From contig NZ_ACQA01000001.1 in assembly GCF_000182645.1 (NCBI RefSeq), positions 930,001-994,000 of the forward strand: DNA of 64,000 bases, written 5' to 3'. Below, piece after piece: positions 51,178-60,204 of the stretch. Source of the stretch: Brucella intermedia LMG 3301. GTDB lineage: Bacteria > Pseudomonadota > Alphaproteobacteria > Rhizobiales > Rhizobiaceae. The notes beneath the pieces are model-generated. The model was not told where the DNA came from. It saw only the letters and a list, made by a program, of their open reading frames with translations, and ran no database searches. Position 1 is the stretch's first letter, and each line of letters opens with the position of its first letter. Position numbers and translations under genes: made by a program.

Positions 51178-51825
51178 TCAGGCGAGTTGCGGCATGAAGG
51201 ACTTCAGTCCATCGCTCATCTCGTTCCAGATGCGTTCAAAGACCGGGTGCTGTTTTGCCTTGGCCGCATATGCATCGAATTTCGGGAACGCGTCCAGCAA
51301 ATCCGCTTTGCCGGATAGCTTCTTCAACGGTTCCATCAGAAAACGCACGGGCAGCAGCCAGCAATCCGCAAGTGTAGGTTCGTCTCCGGCGGCGAAAGCT
51401 TTGTCCGAAAGGCGGCTTTCGACCACTTTGAGGCCGGTATGCATCTTGTCGAACAGGCGCTCGATGCTTGCATCGTCGCGCTCGGGTTTGCTCGACAGGA
51501 TGAAGAGCTTCATCGTCGGTCCGAGCACGTCGAGTTCCGTCACGCGCGCCAGCAGGCGGATGAGTGCACGCTCGCGCGGCGTGCCGGGCAATACGGGTGT
51601 TTCAGGAAAATGATCTTCCAGATATTCCGCGATGACGGCGGCTTCAAACAGCGTTTCTCCCGAACTGGTGATCAGCACCGGTATGCGGCGAAGCGGCGTG
51701 ACATTGCCGAAATCGGCGGGAAACGGATAGGACAGGTTCATCGGCTTGAAAGGCAGGTCCTTCAGATAGAGGACGCCGCGCACGAAAGCTGAGTAGGGGG
51801 AGAGAGGCCTGGAATAAAGCTGCAT
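51178..51825 (-). CDS. Glutathione S-transferase family protein
   Basis: 215 residues. Thioredoxin-like N-terminal domain (MQLYSRPLSPYSAFVRGVLY; RRIPVLITSSGETLFEAAVI with the glutathione-binding SS/E) and an all-helical C-terminal domain (DEPTLADCWLLPVRFLME). A detoxification or reductase role is typical; substrate unknown. Separated from purQ by a terminator and a repeat fragment. Confidence 0.88.
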   Translation of the reverse strand: MQLYSRPLSPYSAFVRGVLYLKDLPFKPMNLSYPFPADFGNVTPLRRIPVLITSSGETLFEAAVIAEYLEDHFPETPVLPGTPRERALIRLLARVTELDVLGPTMKLFILSSKPERDDASIERLFDKMHTGLKVVESRLSDKAFAAGDEPTLADCWLLPVRFLMEPLKKLSGKADLLDAFPKFDAYAAKAKQHPVFERIWNEMSDGLKSFMPQLA

Positions 51826-52025
51826 GAATGAATTCCCCTGATTCTTTATCGCTAAAATCTGTGAGGCATTTCCAGCAAAAATATGGACGATTTGTGCCGG
51901 GAAAAATGCACGGACAAAAATGAGGAGACCCCGACGGTTTGTCTCTTGTCAAAGTCCTCCCGGAGCCAAGCTGCCACGAAACCCGGCGCTTTGCCAGTGC
52001 AGTTTTGAGGCGAGGCAGGCGCAAC

Positions 52026-52056
52026 AAAAAAGGCGGCTCGCTTGGAGCCGCCTTTT
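52026..52056 (-). terminator. Terminator of the purC-purS-purQ unit
   Basis: Minus strand AAAAGGCGGCTC-CAAGC-GAGCCGCCTTTTTT, 21 bp past the purQ stop. Confidence 0.9.
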
Positions 52057-52076
52057 CCGTTTATCTGTCTGCCAGC

Positions 52077-52748
52077 TCAGGCCGCGACGCCGAGTGCGCC
52101 TGCAAAAAGCGCCCGGCCATCGTCGCCGCCATGGGCTGCTTCGATCAGGTTTTCCGGGTGTGGCATCATGCCGAGCACATTGCCGCGTGCATTGACGATA
52201 CCTGCAATGTCGTTGACCGATCCGTTCGGATTGGTGCCTTCGGCATAGCGGAACACGACCTGGCCTTCGCCTTCGATACGCTTCAGCGTTTCGGCATCTG
52301 CGAAATAATTGCCGTCATGATGCGCGACCGGGCAGCGGATGATCTGGCCCGGCTGGTAGCCGCGCGTGAACGAGGTGTTGGCGTTGGTCACTTCGAGCTT
52401 CACTTCGCGGCAGACGAATTTCAGCGAGGCATTGCGCATCAGCGCGCCCGGCAGAAGTCCGGCTTCGACGAGGATCTGGAAGCCGTTGCACACGCCCATG
52501 ACCATCACGCCCTTTTCGGCCTTCTCGCGCACGGCCTGCATGACCGGCATGCGGGCGGCAATGGCGCCGCAACGCAGATAGTCGCCATAGGAGAAGCCGC
52601 CGGGGATGAGGATCAGGTCCACATCGTCGGGGATGCTGGTGTCAGTCTGCCAGACGGTCACCGGAGCCTGTCCGGTGATCTTGGTCAGCGCCGCGATCAT
52701 GTCGCGATCGCGATTGAGACCGGGAAGGAGAATGACTGCGGATTTCAT
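52077..52748 (-). CDS. purQ: Phosphoribosylformylglycinamidine synthase subunit PurQ
   Basis: 223 residues from the ATG at 52748, with AAGGAAG 9 nt upstream. Class I glutamine amidotransferase that supplies ammonia to PurL. Nucleophile Cys87 in GVCNGFQIL, and His/Glu in [10 protein letters not shown] near the C-terminus. 22 bp after purS. Confidence 0.97.
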   Translation of the reverse strand: MKSAVILLPGLNRDRDMIAALTKITGQAPVTVWQTDTSIPDDVDLILIPGGFSYGDYLRCGAIAARMPVMQAVREKAEKGVMVMGVCNGFQILVEAGLLPGALMRNASLKFVCREVKLEVTNANTSFTRGYQPGQIIRCPVAHHDGNYFADAETLKRIEGEGQVVFRYAEGTNPNGSVNDIAGIVNARGNVLGMMPHPENLIEAAHGGDDGRALFAGALGVAA

Positions 52749-52770
52749 GGCGACTGCTTCCTTGTTGGGC

Positions 52771-53013
52771 TCAGGCGATGGCGATGGAATAATCTTCAAT
52801 CACGGTGTTGGCGAGCAGCTTCTCGCACATGGCTTTCAGGTCTGCTTCGGCCTTGGCCTTGTCCGAGCCTTCCAGTTCCAGATCGAACACCTTGCCCTGA
52901 CGGGCCGAATTGACGCCGTCGAAACCGAGGCTGCCGAGCGCGCCGACGATTGCCTTGCCCTGCGGGTCGAGAACGCCGTTTTTCAGTGTAACGGTGACGC
53001 GTGCCTTGATCAC
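52771..53013 (-). CDS. purS: Phosphoribosylformylglycinamidine synthase subunit PurS
   Basis: 80 residues. Small structural subunit that bridges PurL and Pur[38 protein letters not shown] and [16 protein letters not shown] match the family along its whole length. Separated from purC by a 115-bp gap with a nested palindrome. Confidence 0.97.
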   Translation of the reverse strand: MIKARVTVTLKNGVLDPQGKAIVGALGSLGFDGVNSARQGKVFDLELEGSDKAKAEADLKAMCEKLLANTVIEDYSIAIA

Positions 53014-53047
53014 TCTGTAGTTCCTGCAATTTTAGAACGAATGAAAC

Positions 53048-53118
53048 AGCCCGGAAGGCTTGTCTGGCTCGATCCCGAAAACCGGCTTCCACTTTTCGGG
53101 ACCAGGCCCTTCCGGGCT
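53048..53118. repeat. 71-bp nested palindrome between purC and purS
   Basis: Outer arms AGCCCGGAAGG (53048-53058) / CCTTCCGGGCT (53108-53118) and inner arms CCCGAAAA (53074-53081) / TTTTCGGG (53093-53100), all perfect. The inner part is the common Rhizobiales element. It would form a long hairpin in the pur mRNA. Confidence 0.88.
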
Positions 53119-53128
53119 GGGCGGATGA

Positions 53129-53893
53129 TTACTTCACAAGCGTGGGGCCGGACGGGCGCGGCGTGTCGTTCTCGTTCATGATGCCGAGACGGCGCGCAAC
53201 TTCCTGATAGGCCTCGACCAGACCGCCCATATCGCGGCGGAAACGGTCCTTGTCGAGCTTGTCATTGGTGGTGATGTCCCAAAGACGCGCAGAGTCCGGC
53301 GAAATTTCGTCGGCGACGACGATGCGCATCATGTCGCCTTCCCACAGGCGTCCGCATTCCATCTTGAAATCGACAAGCTGGATGCCGATGCCGAGGAACA
53401 GGCCGGTGAGGAAGTCGTTGACGCGGATGGCAAGCGCCATGATGTCGTCGATTTCCTGCGGGCTTGCCCAGCCGAAGGCCGTGATATGCTCTTCGGTGAC
53501 CATCGGATCGTCGAGCGCATCGGCCTTGTAGTAGAACTCGATGATCGAGCGTGGCAGGATGGTGCCTTCTTCCAGGCCAAGGCGCTTGGCGAGCGAACCG
53601 GCTGCAACGTTGCGCACGACCACTTCAAGCGGAATGATTTCCACTTCCTTGATCAGCTGCTCACGCATGTTGAGGCGGCGGATGAAGTGCGTCGGAATGC
53701 CGATGCGGTTGAGCTGGGTGAAAATATGCTCGGAAATGCGGTTGTTCAGCACGCCTTTCCCGTCGATGACTTCATGCTTCTTTGCATTGAAGGCAGTTGC
53801 GTCATCTTTGAAGAATTGGACAAGCGTACCGGGTTCAGGGCCTTCATAAAGAATCTTGGCCTTGCCCTCGTAAATACGGCGGCGACGGTTCAT
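53129..53893 (-). CDS. purC: SAICAR synthetase
   Basis: 254 residues. Joins aspartate to CAIR in purine synthesis. [39 protein letters not shown], and [32 protein letters not shown] (quoted in part: [13 protein letters not shown]) are diagnostic. First gene of the purC-purS-purQ unit. Confidence 0.97.
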   Translation of the reverse strand: MNRRRRIYEGKAKILYEGPEPGTLVQFFKDDATAFNAKKHEVIDGKGVLNNRISEHIFTQLNRIGIPTHFIRRLNMREQLIKEVEIIPLEVVVRNVAAGSLAKRLGLEEGTILPRSIIEFYYKADALDDPMVTEEHITAFGWASPQEIDDIMALAIRVNDFLTGLFLGIGIQLVDFKMECGRLWEGDMMRIVVADEISPDSARLWDITTNDKLDKDRFRRDMGGLVEAYQEVARRLGIMNENDTPRPSGPTLVK

Positions 53894-54149
53894 GGCTTTT
53901 CTCGGATTTCCATATTTATGGTGATCGGCTCTAAGCCGCTATTCTCGCGGGCTACCTATAGCAATTGTGGGCTTTTAACAATCCTGCTTTGTGCCCGTTC
54001 CCCCGTTTTCGGCGTTTCTGACGCAAGTTTATGTATGAGTCGCAAGAAAGTGGTCTTTAAGCCCTTGTATAATCTTGCGCCCCTTGCCAGCTTTAGGCAA
54101 GAGAACGGATGACGATCTCTTCTAACTTGTAAGTCTGGGAGCTTTATGA

Positions 54150-54473
54150 ATGACCACTGGCATGGATGATCGCCGCGACGCTTTTGAAAAGAAATTCGCG
54201 CTTGATGCGGAACTGCGCTTCAAGGCGGAGGCACGCCGCAACAAGCTTCTGGGACTCTGGGCCGCAGACCAGCTTGGCAAGAAGGACGCGGAGGCGGAAG
54301 CCTATGCCAAGGAAGTCGTTGCCGCCGACTTCGAGGAAGCTGGCGACGAGGATGTTTTCCGCAAGATCCGCGCCGATCTCGATGCTGCAGGCGTGAGCGT
54401 TGCAGACGAGGTCATCCGCGAGAAGATGTTTGCTTTCCTCGAAGAGGCAATCCGCCAGGTAAAGCAGGATTGA
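54150..54473 (+). CDS. F1 ATPase inhibitor zeta subunit (DUF1476)
   Basis: 107 residues from the ATG at 54150 with GGGAG 7-8 nt upstream. DUF1476 is the zeta subunit that blocks ATP hydrolysis by F1 in Paracoccus. The conserved stretch ELRFKAEARRNKLLGLWAAD and the FEEAGDEDVFRKIRADLDAA region are intact. The N-terminal inhibitory segment MTTGMDDRRDAFEKKFALD is present. Read alone. Confidence 0.92.
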   Translation: MTTGMDDRRDAFEKKFALDAELRFKAEARRNKLLGLWAADQLGKKDAEAEAYAKEVVAADFEEAGDEDVFRKIRADLDAAGVSVADEVIREKMFAFLEEAIRQVKQD

Positions 54474-54586
54474 TGCAGGTTTCGGGGCGCAAGGGCAGCT
54501 AGTGGTTTGATTGCGAACGAGTATCGAACGTCAAATTCAATCCACCAGCACTTCCGCCCCGATGCTTTGAAATGAAGGAAATTCGA

Positions 54587-55348
54587 ATGTCGTTGTCTTC
54601 GCGCCTTCGCGCCGGGGAAACAGTGCTTTCCGCATGGTCCTCGCTTCCTGAACCCCTGACGGTCGAAATTCTCGCCCATAGCGCTTTCGACGCCGTAACG
54701 CTCGACATGCAACATGGCGGCCACGATGAGGCGAGCGTGCTTCGCTCGCTGGGCCTTATTCTGAATGCCGGCAAGCCCCCCGTCGTGCGCGTTCCCGTCG
54801 GCCGTTTCGACATGGCAAGCCGTGCGCTTGATTTCGGCGCGCAGGCGGTCATCGCTCCAATGATCAATTCCGTCGAGGATGCCCGCCGGTTTGCAGCCGC
54901 CATGAAATATCCACCGGTGGGCGAACGCTCATGGGGTGTGTTCAGGGCCAATGCGGATTACGGCACGCCGGGTTCCAACGATTATCTGACGACCGCAAAT
55001 CACGACACGCTCGCCTTCGCGATGATCGAGACGCGGGACGCCTATGATGCGCTCGATGCCATCCTCGACGTTCGCGGCATCGACGGCGTTTTCGTCGGCC
55101 CTGCGGATTTCTCCATAGCCTGGAGCAACGGACGCGAGGCCAACCCGAATTCCGACGCGATTGTGGAGCCGATCGGCAACATTGCGCGCAAGGCGATTGC
55201 GGCTGGCAAGATTGCAGGCATCTATTCGCCGACCGCAGAATTCGCGCGGCGTTACATTCCGCTTGGCTTCCGCTTCCTGACGCTCAGCAACGACGGTGGT
55301 TACATCCGGCTGGCAGCCGAAACGCTGACGAAAGCGGTCCGCGATTAA
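54587..55348 (+). CDS. HpcH/HpaI family aldolase
   Basis: 253 residues from the ATG at 54587, with AAGGAA 6 nt upstream. Class II pyruvate aldolase fold: LSAWSSLPEPLTVEILAHSA, TLDMQHGGHDEASV, VRVPVGRFD, VIAPMINSVEDAR and FVGPADFSIAWSNG with the metal Asp. Resembles 4-hydroxy-2-oxoheptanedioate aldolase; true substrate unknown. A terminator follows. Confidence 0.9.
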   Translation: MSLSSRLRAGETVLSAWSSLPEPLTVEILAHSAFDAVTLDMQHGGHDEASVLRSLGLILNAGKPPVVRVPVGRFDMASRALDFGAQAVIAPMINSVEDARRFAAAMKYPPVGERSWGVFRANADYGTPGSNDYLTTANHDTLAFAMIETRDAYDALDAILDVRGIDGVFVGPADFSIAWSNGREANPNSDAIVEPIGNIARKAIAAGKIAGIYSPTAEFARRYIPLGFRFLTLSNDGGYIRLAAETLTKAVRD

Positions 55349-55372
55349 GTCCGTTGCAAGGTATTGAACAAG

Positions 55373-55399
55373 AAAAGGCGGGCTCGTGACCCGCCTTTT
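55373..55399 (+). terminator. Terminator of the aldolase gene
   Basis: AAAAGGCGGG-CTCGTGA-CCCGCCTTTT followed by CTTTT, 25 bp past the stop. Confidence 0.9.
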
Positions 55400-55559
55400 C
55401 TTTTGCTTATGGTAGACCAGCCGGAATGTTTGGGCCCAAACAATTGCAACTGGCAGCCCGCTGGACGGATCGATAAGTTGGTTGAACTACTTCACTTTCA
55501 CTACCCACGCGATTTCATCACAAATATCTCTTAGCCGAACGCTCATTCGAGGGGTGTGC

Positions 55560-55778
55560 ATGTCTGAACTTGATGACCTTCTCCGTCAGAAAGCGGAAAT
55601 TGAAGCGCGAATTCTGGAAGTTAAAAGCCAGGATATAGAACGGAAGAAACTTGACTTTGCGATCCTCGCCTACGAGTTGAGGGAGTTGAACGCTCTCCCA
55701 AAATCTGTCGCGGATGCTTTTACCGACAAAGCCAACACCTTCAACTCCTTCCGCGTAATGAAGGTGAAGAAAAAATAG
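55560..55778 (+). CDS. 72-residue coiled-coil protein of unknown function
   Basis: From the ATG at 55560 with GAGGGG 7 nt upstream. Residues 1-30 (MSELDDLLRQKAEIEARILE...) are a likely coiled coil, and the end is basic (VMKVKKK). The shape recalls the dimerisation part of small nucleoid proteins, but there is no recognisable DNA-binding motif and I do not assign a family. Next to the Myb-like gene in an accessory-looking patch. Confidence 0.65.
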   Translation: MSELDDLLRQKAEIEARILEVKSQDIERKKLDFAILAYELRELNALPKSVADAFTDKANTFNSFRVMKVKKK

Positions 55779-55794
55779 CCTGTCGGTTTGTGCA

Positions 55795-56382
55795 ATGGAC
55801 TTAAGATATCTATCGCGAAATGCAGGTTCGGCGGAGCGTATACGCTCAAGGATACTCCGTTCCGGGTTCACGATCAGCGGGCATCGATTATGGACTCATG
55901 ACGAAGACCGGGTATGTCGGTTTTTCTATCCCGATTATTTTGCGATTTGCCAAGTTCTGGATACCCGATCAAGAAAAGCAATACAGGCACGCTGCCAGAA
56001 ACTGGGGCTTGTTCCCAAGAAGTTGTGTTGGGGATGGTCAGCGAAACAAAAACTGCGGAGACTTTATCCAGAAGCGACCAAGGAGGAAATATGCAGCGCC
56101 TTTCCCGGCGTTGAGTGGGGGAAAATTCAGGCCGCGGCCCGTTACTATAGTTACCGGCGCAAGAAAAAACCTTACAAAATCACCGGAGTCCTCTCACTCG
56201 ATCAGTGTAGGAGCCGCTGCTACGAAATAAACTGGATTATGCGGGATTTGGATGATGAAGCCGGTACCGGGCGATATTTCCAAACACGCGGTTATCGTTG
56301 TGACTATCCTAACTTCAAGGCCATCAGCCGAGCAGTGCGAGCCTTGGGTGGGCGATTGGAAGTACGATGGGAGGAATGGTAG
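55795..56382 (+). CDS. Protein with two Myb/SANT-like repeats, likely DNA-binding
   Basis: 195 residues; the start is uncertain because no good ribosome site is seen. Two SANT/Myb-like helical repeats in tandem: residues about 31-72 (LWTHDEDRV ... AIQARCQKLGL) and about 79-119 (WGWSAKQKLRRLYP, then KEEICSAFPGVEWGKIQAAA). The rest is basic, with Cys and Arg. Such repeats occur in phage and mobile-element proteins of unknown role. 16 bp after the coiled-coil gene, so probably one transcript. Confidence 0.65.
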   Translation: MDLRYLSRNAGSAERIRSRILRSGFTISGHRLWTHDEDRVCRFFYPDYFAICQVLDTRSRKAIQARCQKLGLVPKKLCWGWSAKQKLRRLYPEATKEEICSAFPGVEWGKIQAAARYYSYRRKKKPYKITGVLSLDQCRSRCYEINWIMRDLDDEAGTGRYFQTRGYRCDYPNFKAISRAVRALGGRLEVRWEEW

Positions 56383-56411
56383 CAGACCCTACCATTCCGT
56401 TTCTTCTCAGA

Positions 56412-56978
56412 TCAATGATGCTTCGGCGCCTGTAGCTGCGTCATGAACTCGGCGAACACCATCGAGCCTTCCGGCCAGGGTCCATGCCCGGATTCCGAAT
56501 TGATGTGTCCGGCTTCACCTGCATCGATGAGCATGGCGCCCCAATCCTTCACCACGTCCTCCGCAGCCTCGAAGCTGGAGAACGGATCGTTGCGGCTGAC
56601 GACGGTAATCGTGGGGAAAGGCAGGCGCTCGCGCGGGTAGGGACCGAACGTCATCAGGTGCTTGGGCCTGATCCTGTCGTTGGAAACATCCGGAGGCGCC
56701 ACGAAAAAGGCTCCGGCGACCTTGTGCTGGATATGCGGCACGGCATGAACGGCTGTTGCAACGCCGAGCGAGTGCGCGACCAGAACGATTGGCCGGGTGG
56801 CCGCATTGGCAGCCTTGACGACTTCGCCGATCCAGTCTTCGCGAACAGGTTTGGACCACTCCGCCTGCTGCACGCGCCGCGCCGTGGAGAGTTTGTTCTC
56901 CCAGCGGGTCTGCCAGTGGTCGGGGCCGGAGTTGGTATAGCCGGGGATGATGAGGATATCTGCGTCTTTGACTTTCAT
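56412..56978 (-). CDS. RBBP9/YdeN family alpha/beta hydrolase
   Basis: 188 residues. IIPGYTNSGPDHWQTRWE near the start, nucleophile Ser in VAHSLGVATA (near residue 69), Asp in SRNDPFSS (near residue 131), and His in GHINSESGHGPWPEG. The three form the usual serine hydrolase triad. Substrate unknown. Convergent with the Myb-like gene. Confidence 0.9.
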   Translation of the reverse strand: MKVKDADILIIPGYTNSGPDHWQTRWENKLSTARRVQQAEWSKPVREDWIGEVVKAANAATRPIVLVAHSLGVATAVHAVPHIQHKVAGAFFVAPPDVSNDRIRPKHLMTFGPYPRERLPFPTITVVSRNDPFSSFEAAEDVVKDWGAMLIDAGEAGHINSESGHGPWPEGSMVFAEFMTQLQAPKHH

Positions 56979-57146
56979 GGCCTCCCATTTAGAGAGGCTT
57001 GCTCACTTCTTCAAGCGGTGCTTGCGGTATGCTCGGTCTGGAAGGCATGCGAATGATGAACAGCCTGTTCGCTGATCGCGATCTTGTGAAACATGTCGCA
57101 AATGGTGATGTTTAGGCAAGATTTGAAACGCGACGGAGATAACGAC

Positions 57147-58103
57147 ATGGCAATCAGCAGACGCAAGATGCTCGGCGCAGCCGGGACTGCTGTCATGGCC
57201 AACATTCTTCCTGTCCGCGCAGAAATGCCGTCGAAGGAGAGCGATATGACACAGAATTTGAAAGCGGCGGCAGCCGAAACCGGGCGTCCTGTCGCTCCGC
57301 TTCCTTTCGCGATGACCACGCCAATGCGTGTGGCGCGCGTCGGCCTCAAGGCGCGCGACGCCGAAACGCTGGCTGAATATTACCGTGATGTCGTGGGCTT
57401 GCGCGAGATGACCCGCCGTGGCGCGTCGATCGTTCTCGGCGCGGGCGACCGCGAACTGATGGAAATCGAGCAGTTTTCAGCAGCCCGTCCGGACGATCCG
57501 CGCAGCGCCGGTCTTTATCACACCGCATTCCTGCTACCGACCCGTGGCGATCTGGCGCGCTGGTCGCGCCGCGCCATCGACAAGCAATTGCCGGTCAGCG
57601 GGGCGTCGGACCATAAGGTGAGCGAAGCGATCTATCTGACCGACCCCGAAGGCAACGGCATCGAAATCTATTCAGATCGTCCCAACAGCCAGTGGCAGTG
57701 GAATGGTGATCGTGTGGCCATGAGCACCGATCCTCTGGATGTCGGCAATCTGCTCGATGTCATCAAGCAGGAAGGCGGAGAATGGACCTTTGCGCCGCAG
57801 AACACGGTCGTGGGCCATGTTCACCTGCGCGTTGGTAATGCCCATGAAGCCGAAACCTTCTGGCACAATGAACTCGGCCTCGAAACCGTCCAGACCTATG
57901 GAGATCGGGCGGTCTTCATGTCCACCGGGCGTTACCACCACCATATCGCGGCCAATGCCTGGCAGAGCGCCGGTGCTGGCAAGCGCGACGAGGATCGCAC
58001 CGGCCTCGCATGGGTGGAGCTGGAAGATACGCGCGGGGGTAATGACAGCACCTTCGTGGACCCATGGGGCAATGTGGTCAACACGCTTAAAAAGAGCGCA
58101 TGA
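57147..58103 (+). CDS. VOC family dioxygenase-like protein with Tat-type signal
   Basis: 318 residues from the ATG at 57147. The N-terminus MAISRRKMLGAAGTAVMANI looks like a twin-arginine signal. Two vicinal-oxygen-chelate modules follow (about 62-165 and about 225-315), with VARVGLKARDAETLAEYYRD, GLYHTAFLLPTRGDL, VGHVHLRVGNAHEAETFW, and HHHIAANAW, similar to catechol 2,3-dioxygenase (CatE). A second ATG at 57246 (MTQNLKAAAA) has a strong GGAGAG site and would give a cytoplasmic form lacking the signal. Confidence 0.85.
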   Translation: MAISRRKMLGAAGTAVMANILPVRAEMPSKESDMTQNLKAAAAETGRPVAPLPFAMTTPMRVARVGLKARDAETLAEYYRDVVGLREMTRRGASIVLGAGDRELMEIEQFSAARPDDPRSAGLYHTAFLLPTRGDLARWSRRAIDKQLPVSGASDHKVSEAIYLTDPEGNGIEIYSDRPNSQWQWNGDRVAMSTDPLDVGNLLDVIKQEGGEWTFAPQNTVVGHVHLRVGNAHEAETFWHNELGLETVQTYGDRAVFMSTGRYHHHIAANAWQSAGAGKRDEDRTGLAWVELEDTRGGNDSTFVDPWGNVVNTLKKSA

Positions 58104-58120
58104 CGCTGCACAATAAAAGG

Positions 58121-58140
58121 AGCCTCCCGATTGGGAGGCT
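58121..58140 (+). terminator. Terminator after the VOC gene
   Basis: AGCCTCCC-GATT-GGGAGGCT stem-loop, 17 bp past the stop. The T run is weak. Confidence 0.65.
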
Positions 58141-58190
58141 TCAAATACAGTTTCGGAACTATCCAGTTTCTGTTGTGTAGAGCCCATTCA

Positions 58191-58514
58191 TCACAGCGGG
58201 ACGCACTTCCAGGAAATGCCGTCAGAGCACACGGCGCATCCGTAATTTTGCGGCTGTCCGAGGCTGCATTTCGGGTCTTTTGAATAACATTCTTGCTCGC
58301 TGGCATACTGACATAGCCGCGCTCCCGTCATGCCTGCCTTCTGCGATATCAAAACCACCTTTCGATGGTCAAAAAGAGTGAGCTTTTGTGCAGGCGTACC
58401 AAGATAGCTGGCTGAAACCGGCGTAGTGGTCGGGCCGACGCCCGAACCGGCATATGCTCCGATTGCAGAAAGCGATGTAATACCAATCATTATAGGAAAC
58501 AGATATTTCTTCAT
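58191..58514 (-). CDS. Cys-rich secreted protein of unknown function
   Basis: 107 residues. Signal peptide MKKYLFPIMIGITSLSAIGAYA, cleavage after AYA. The mature part holds six Cys (LCQYASEQECYSKDPKC, GCAVCSDG, KCVPL), enough for three disulfides. No family recognised. GGGAGG lies 7 nt upstream of the ATG. Lower GC than neighbours. Confidence 0.75.
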   Translation of the reverse strand: MKKYLFPIMIGITSLSAIGAYAGSGVGPTTTPVSASYLGTPAQKLTLFDHRKVVLISQKAGMTGARLCQYASEQECYSKDPKCSLGQPQNYGCAVCSDGISWKCVPL

Positions 58515-58696
58515 GAAAACCTCCCTTGGCGCCCCGATCTGATTGAATCATATCCAGTCGCCAGCAATTTGTTTTTTGCGCATCCTGTTTCCGAAAACCG
58601 TTTCGAAATTTTTCGGGATCGCGCTGGAGGCTTTCAATATGCGCTCATTAGCGCGGTTGCGCACCCGCAAGCCAGGAGGGGCAATTTATAGAACAG

Positions 58697-58731
58697 AAAA
58701 GCCCCCACGTTCAGAACATGGGGGCTTTTTG
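58697..58731. terminator. Bidirectional terminator
   Basis: AAAAGCCCCCA and TGGGGGCTTTTT arms around a short loop; T runs on both strands. Confidence 0.8.
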
Positions 58732-58747
58732 TTGTCTCCGTGCTCCC

Positions 58748-58862
58748 TCCCTCATCCTGAGGTGCGAAGCGAAGCGAAGCCTCGAAGGACGAGGGCATGC
58801 GGAGTGTTTCCCTCAGCCCTTCGAGACGCCGTTTTCAACGGCTCCTCAGGGTGAGGGAGGGT
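58748..58862. repeat. Dispersed CCTCATCCTGAGG palindrome cluster
   Basis: CCCTCATCCTGAGGTGCG ... CCTCGAAGGACGAGGG, then an inverted relative CCCTTCGAGACGCCG ... CTCCTCAGGGTGAGGGAG. Same family as the head of the 206-bp tandem repeat at 32391. Confidence 0.8.
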
Positions 58863-58875
58863 GGGCAGAGCCACT

Positions 58876-60177
58876 TCAACCAAAGACGCGCTTGAAAATC
58901 GTATCCACATGCTTGGTGTGGTAGCCGAGGTCGAACTTTTCGCGGATCTGGTCTTCGGAAAGAGCGGCGCGCACTTCCGTGTCGGCCAGCAGTTCCTCAA
59001 GGAAGTCGGCACCCTGTTCCCAGACCTTCATGGCATTGCGCTGTACGAGACGATAGGCATCCTCACGCGACACGCCGGCCTGCGTCAGCGCCAGCAGAAC
59101 GCGCTGCGAATGCACCAGACCGCGGAACTTGTTCATGTTTTTCAGCATGTTGTCCGGGTAGATCACCAGCTTTTCAATCACACCGGCCAGACGGTTCAGC
59201 GCGAAATCGAGCGTGATGGTGGTGTCCGGACCGATGGCGCGTTCGACGCTCGAATGCGAAATATCGCGTTCGTGCCAGAGTGCCACGTTTTCCATCGCAG
59301 GCGTTACCGACATGCGCACCAGACGGGCAAGGCCGGTCAGGTTCTCGGTCAGAACCGGGTTGCGCTTGTGCGGCATGGCGGACGAACCCTTCTGGCCCGG
59401 CGAGAAGAATTCTTCTGCTTCCAGAACTTCGGTGCGCTGCATGTGGCGGATTTCGATGGCTATGTTTTCCATCGACGAGGCGATGACGCCAAGCGTTGCA
59501 AAGAACATCGCATGGCGGTCGCGCGGGATGACCTGCGTCGAAACCGGCTCTGCCTCAAGGCCGAGCTTGGCGCAGACATATTCTTCCACACGCGGGTCGA
59601 TATTGGCGAAAGTGCCGACAGCGCCGGAAATGGCGCCGGTTGCGATTTCCGCACGCGCTGCAACGAGACGGGCGCGGCCGCGCGCCATCTCGGCATAGAA
59701 ACGCGCAAAGGTGAGGCCCATCGTCGTCGGTTCGGCATGGATGCCATGGCTGCGGCCGATGCGCACCGTGTCCTTGTGCTCGAAAGCGCGCTTCTTCAGC
59801 GCTTCCAGAACGCGGTCCATGTCGGCGAGAAGCAGGTCGGCAGCGCGCACCAGCTGGACGTTGAGCGTGGTGTCGAGCACGTCCGATGAGGTCATGCCCT
59901 GATGCACGAAACGGCTGTCCGGGCCGATGAATTCGGCCAGATGCGTCAGGAAGGCGATGACGTCATGCTTCGTGACGGCCTCGATCTCATCGATGCGGGC
60001 GACGTCGAACTTTGCCACGCTGCCTTTTTCCCAGATCGTCTTTGCCGCATCCTTTGGAATGACGCCCAGTTGCGCGAGCGCCTCGCAGGCATAGGCTTCG
60101 ATCTCGAACCAGATGCGGAACTTCGTTTCGGGCGACCAGATGGCGACCATTTCAGGCCGGGAATAGCGCGGGATCAT
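58876..60177 (-). CDS. purB: Adenylosuccinate lyase
   Basis: 433 residues. Acts twice in purine synthesis (SAICAR and adenylosuccinate cleavage). MIPRYSRPEMVAIWSPETKF start, TKHDVIAFLTHLAEF, HQGMTSSDVLDT, and the superfamily signature GSSAMPHKRNPVL (near residue 262) with the mobile catalytic Ser. Same strand as purC, purQ and purL. Confidence 0.97.
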   Translation of the reverse strand: MIPRYSRPEMVAIWSPETKFRIWFEIEAYACEALAQLGVIPKDAAKTIWEKGSVAKFDVARIDEIEAVTKHDVIAFLTHLAEFIGPDSRFVHQGMTSSDVLDTTLNVQLVRAADLLLADMDRVLEALKKRAFEHKDTVRIGRSHGIHAEPTTMGLTFARFYAEMARGRARLVAARAEIATGAISGAVGTFANIDPRVEEYVCAKLGLEAEPVSTQVIPRDRHAMFFATLGVIASSMENIAIEIRHMQRTEVLEAEEFFSPGQKGSSAMPHKRNPVLTENLTGLARLVRMSVTPAMENVALWHERDISHSSVERAIGPDTTITLDFALNRLAGVIEKLVIYPDNMLKNMNKFRGLVHSQRVLLALTQAGVSREDAYRLVQRNAMKVWEQGADFLEELLADTEVRAALSEDQIREKFDLGYHTKHVDTIFKRVFG

Positions 60178-60204
60178 GGGTGCATCCTGTAGAAAGAGGG
60201 GTGT

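Noticed and set aside
58748..58862. Insertion sequence remnant near purB
   Set aside because: Inverted arms belong to the dispersed CCTCATCCTGAGG palindrome family; no transposase fragment or target duplication.
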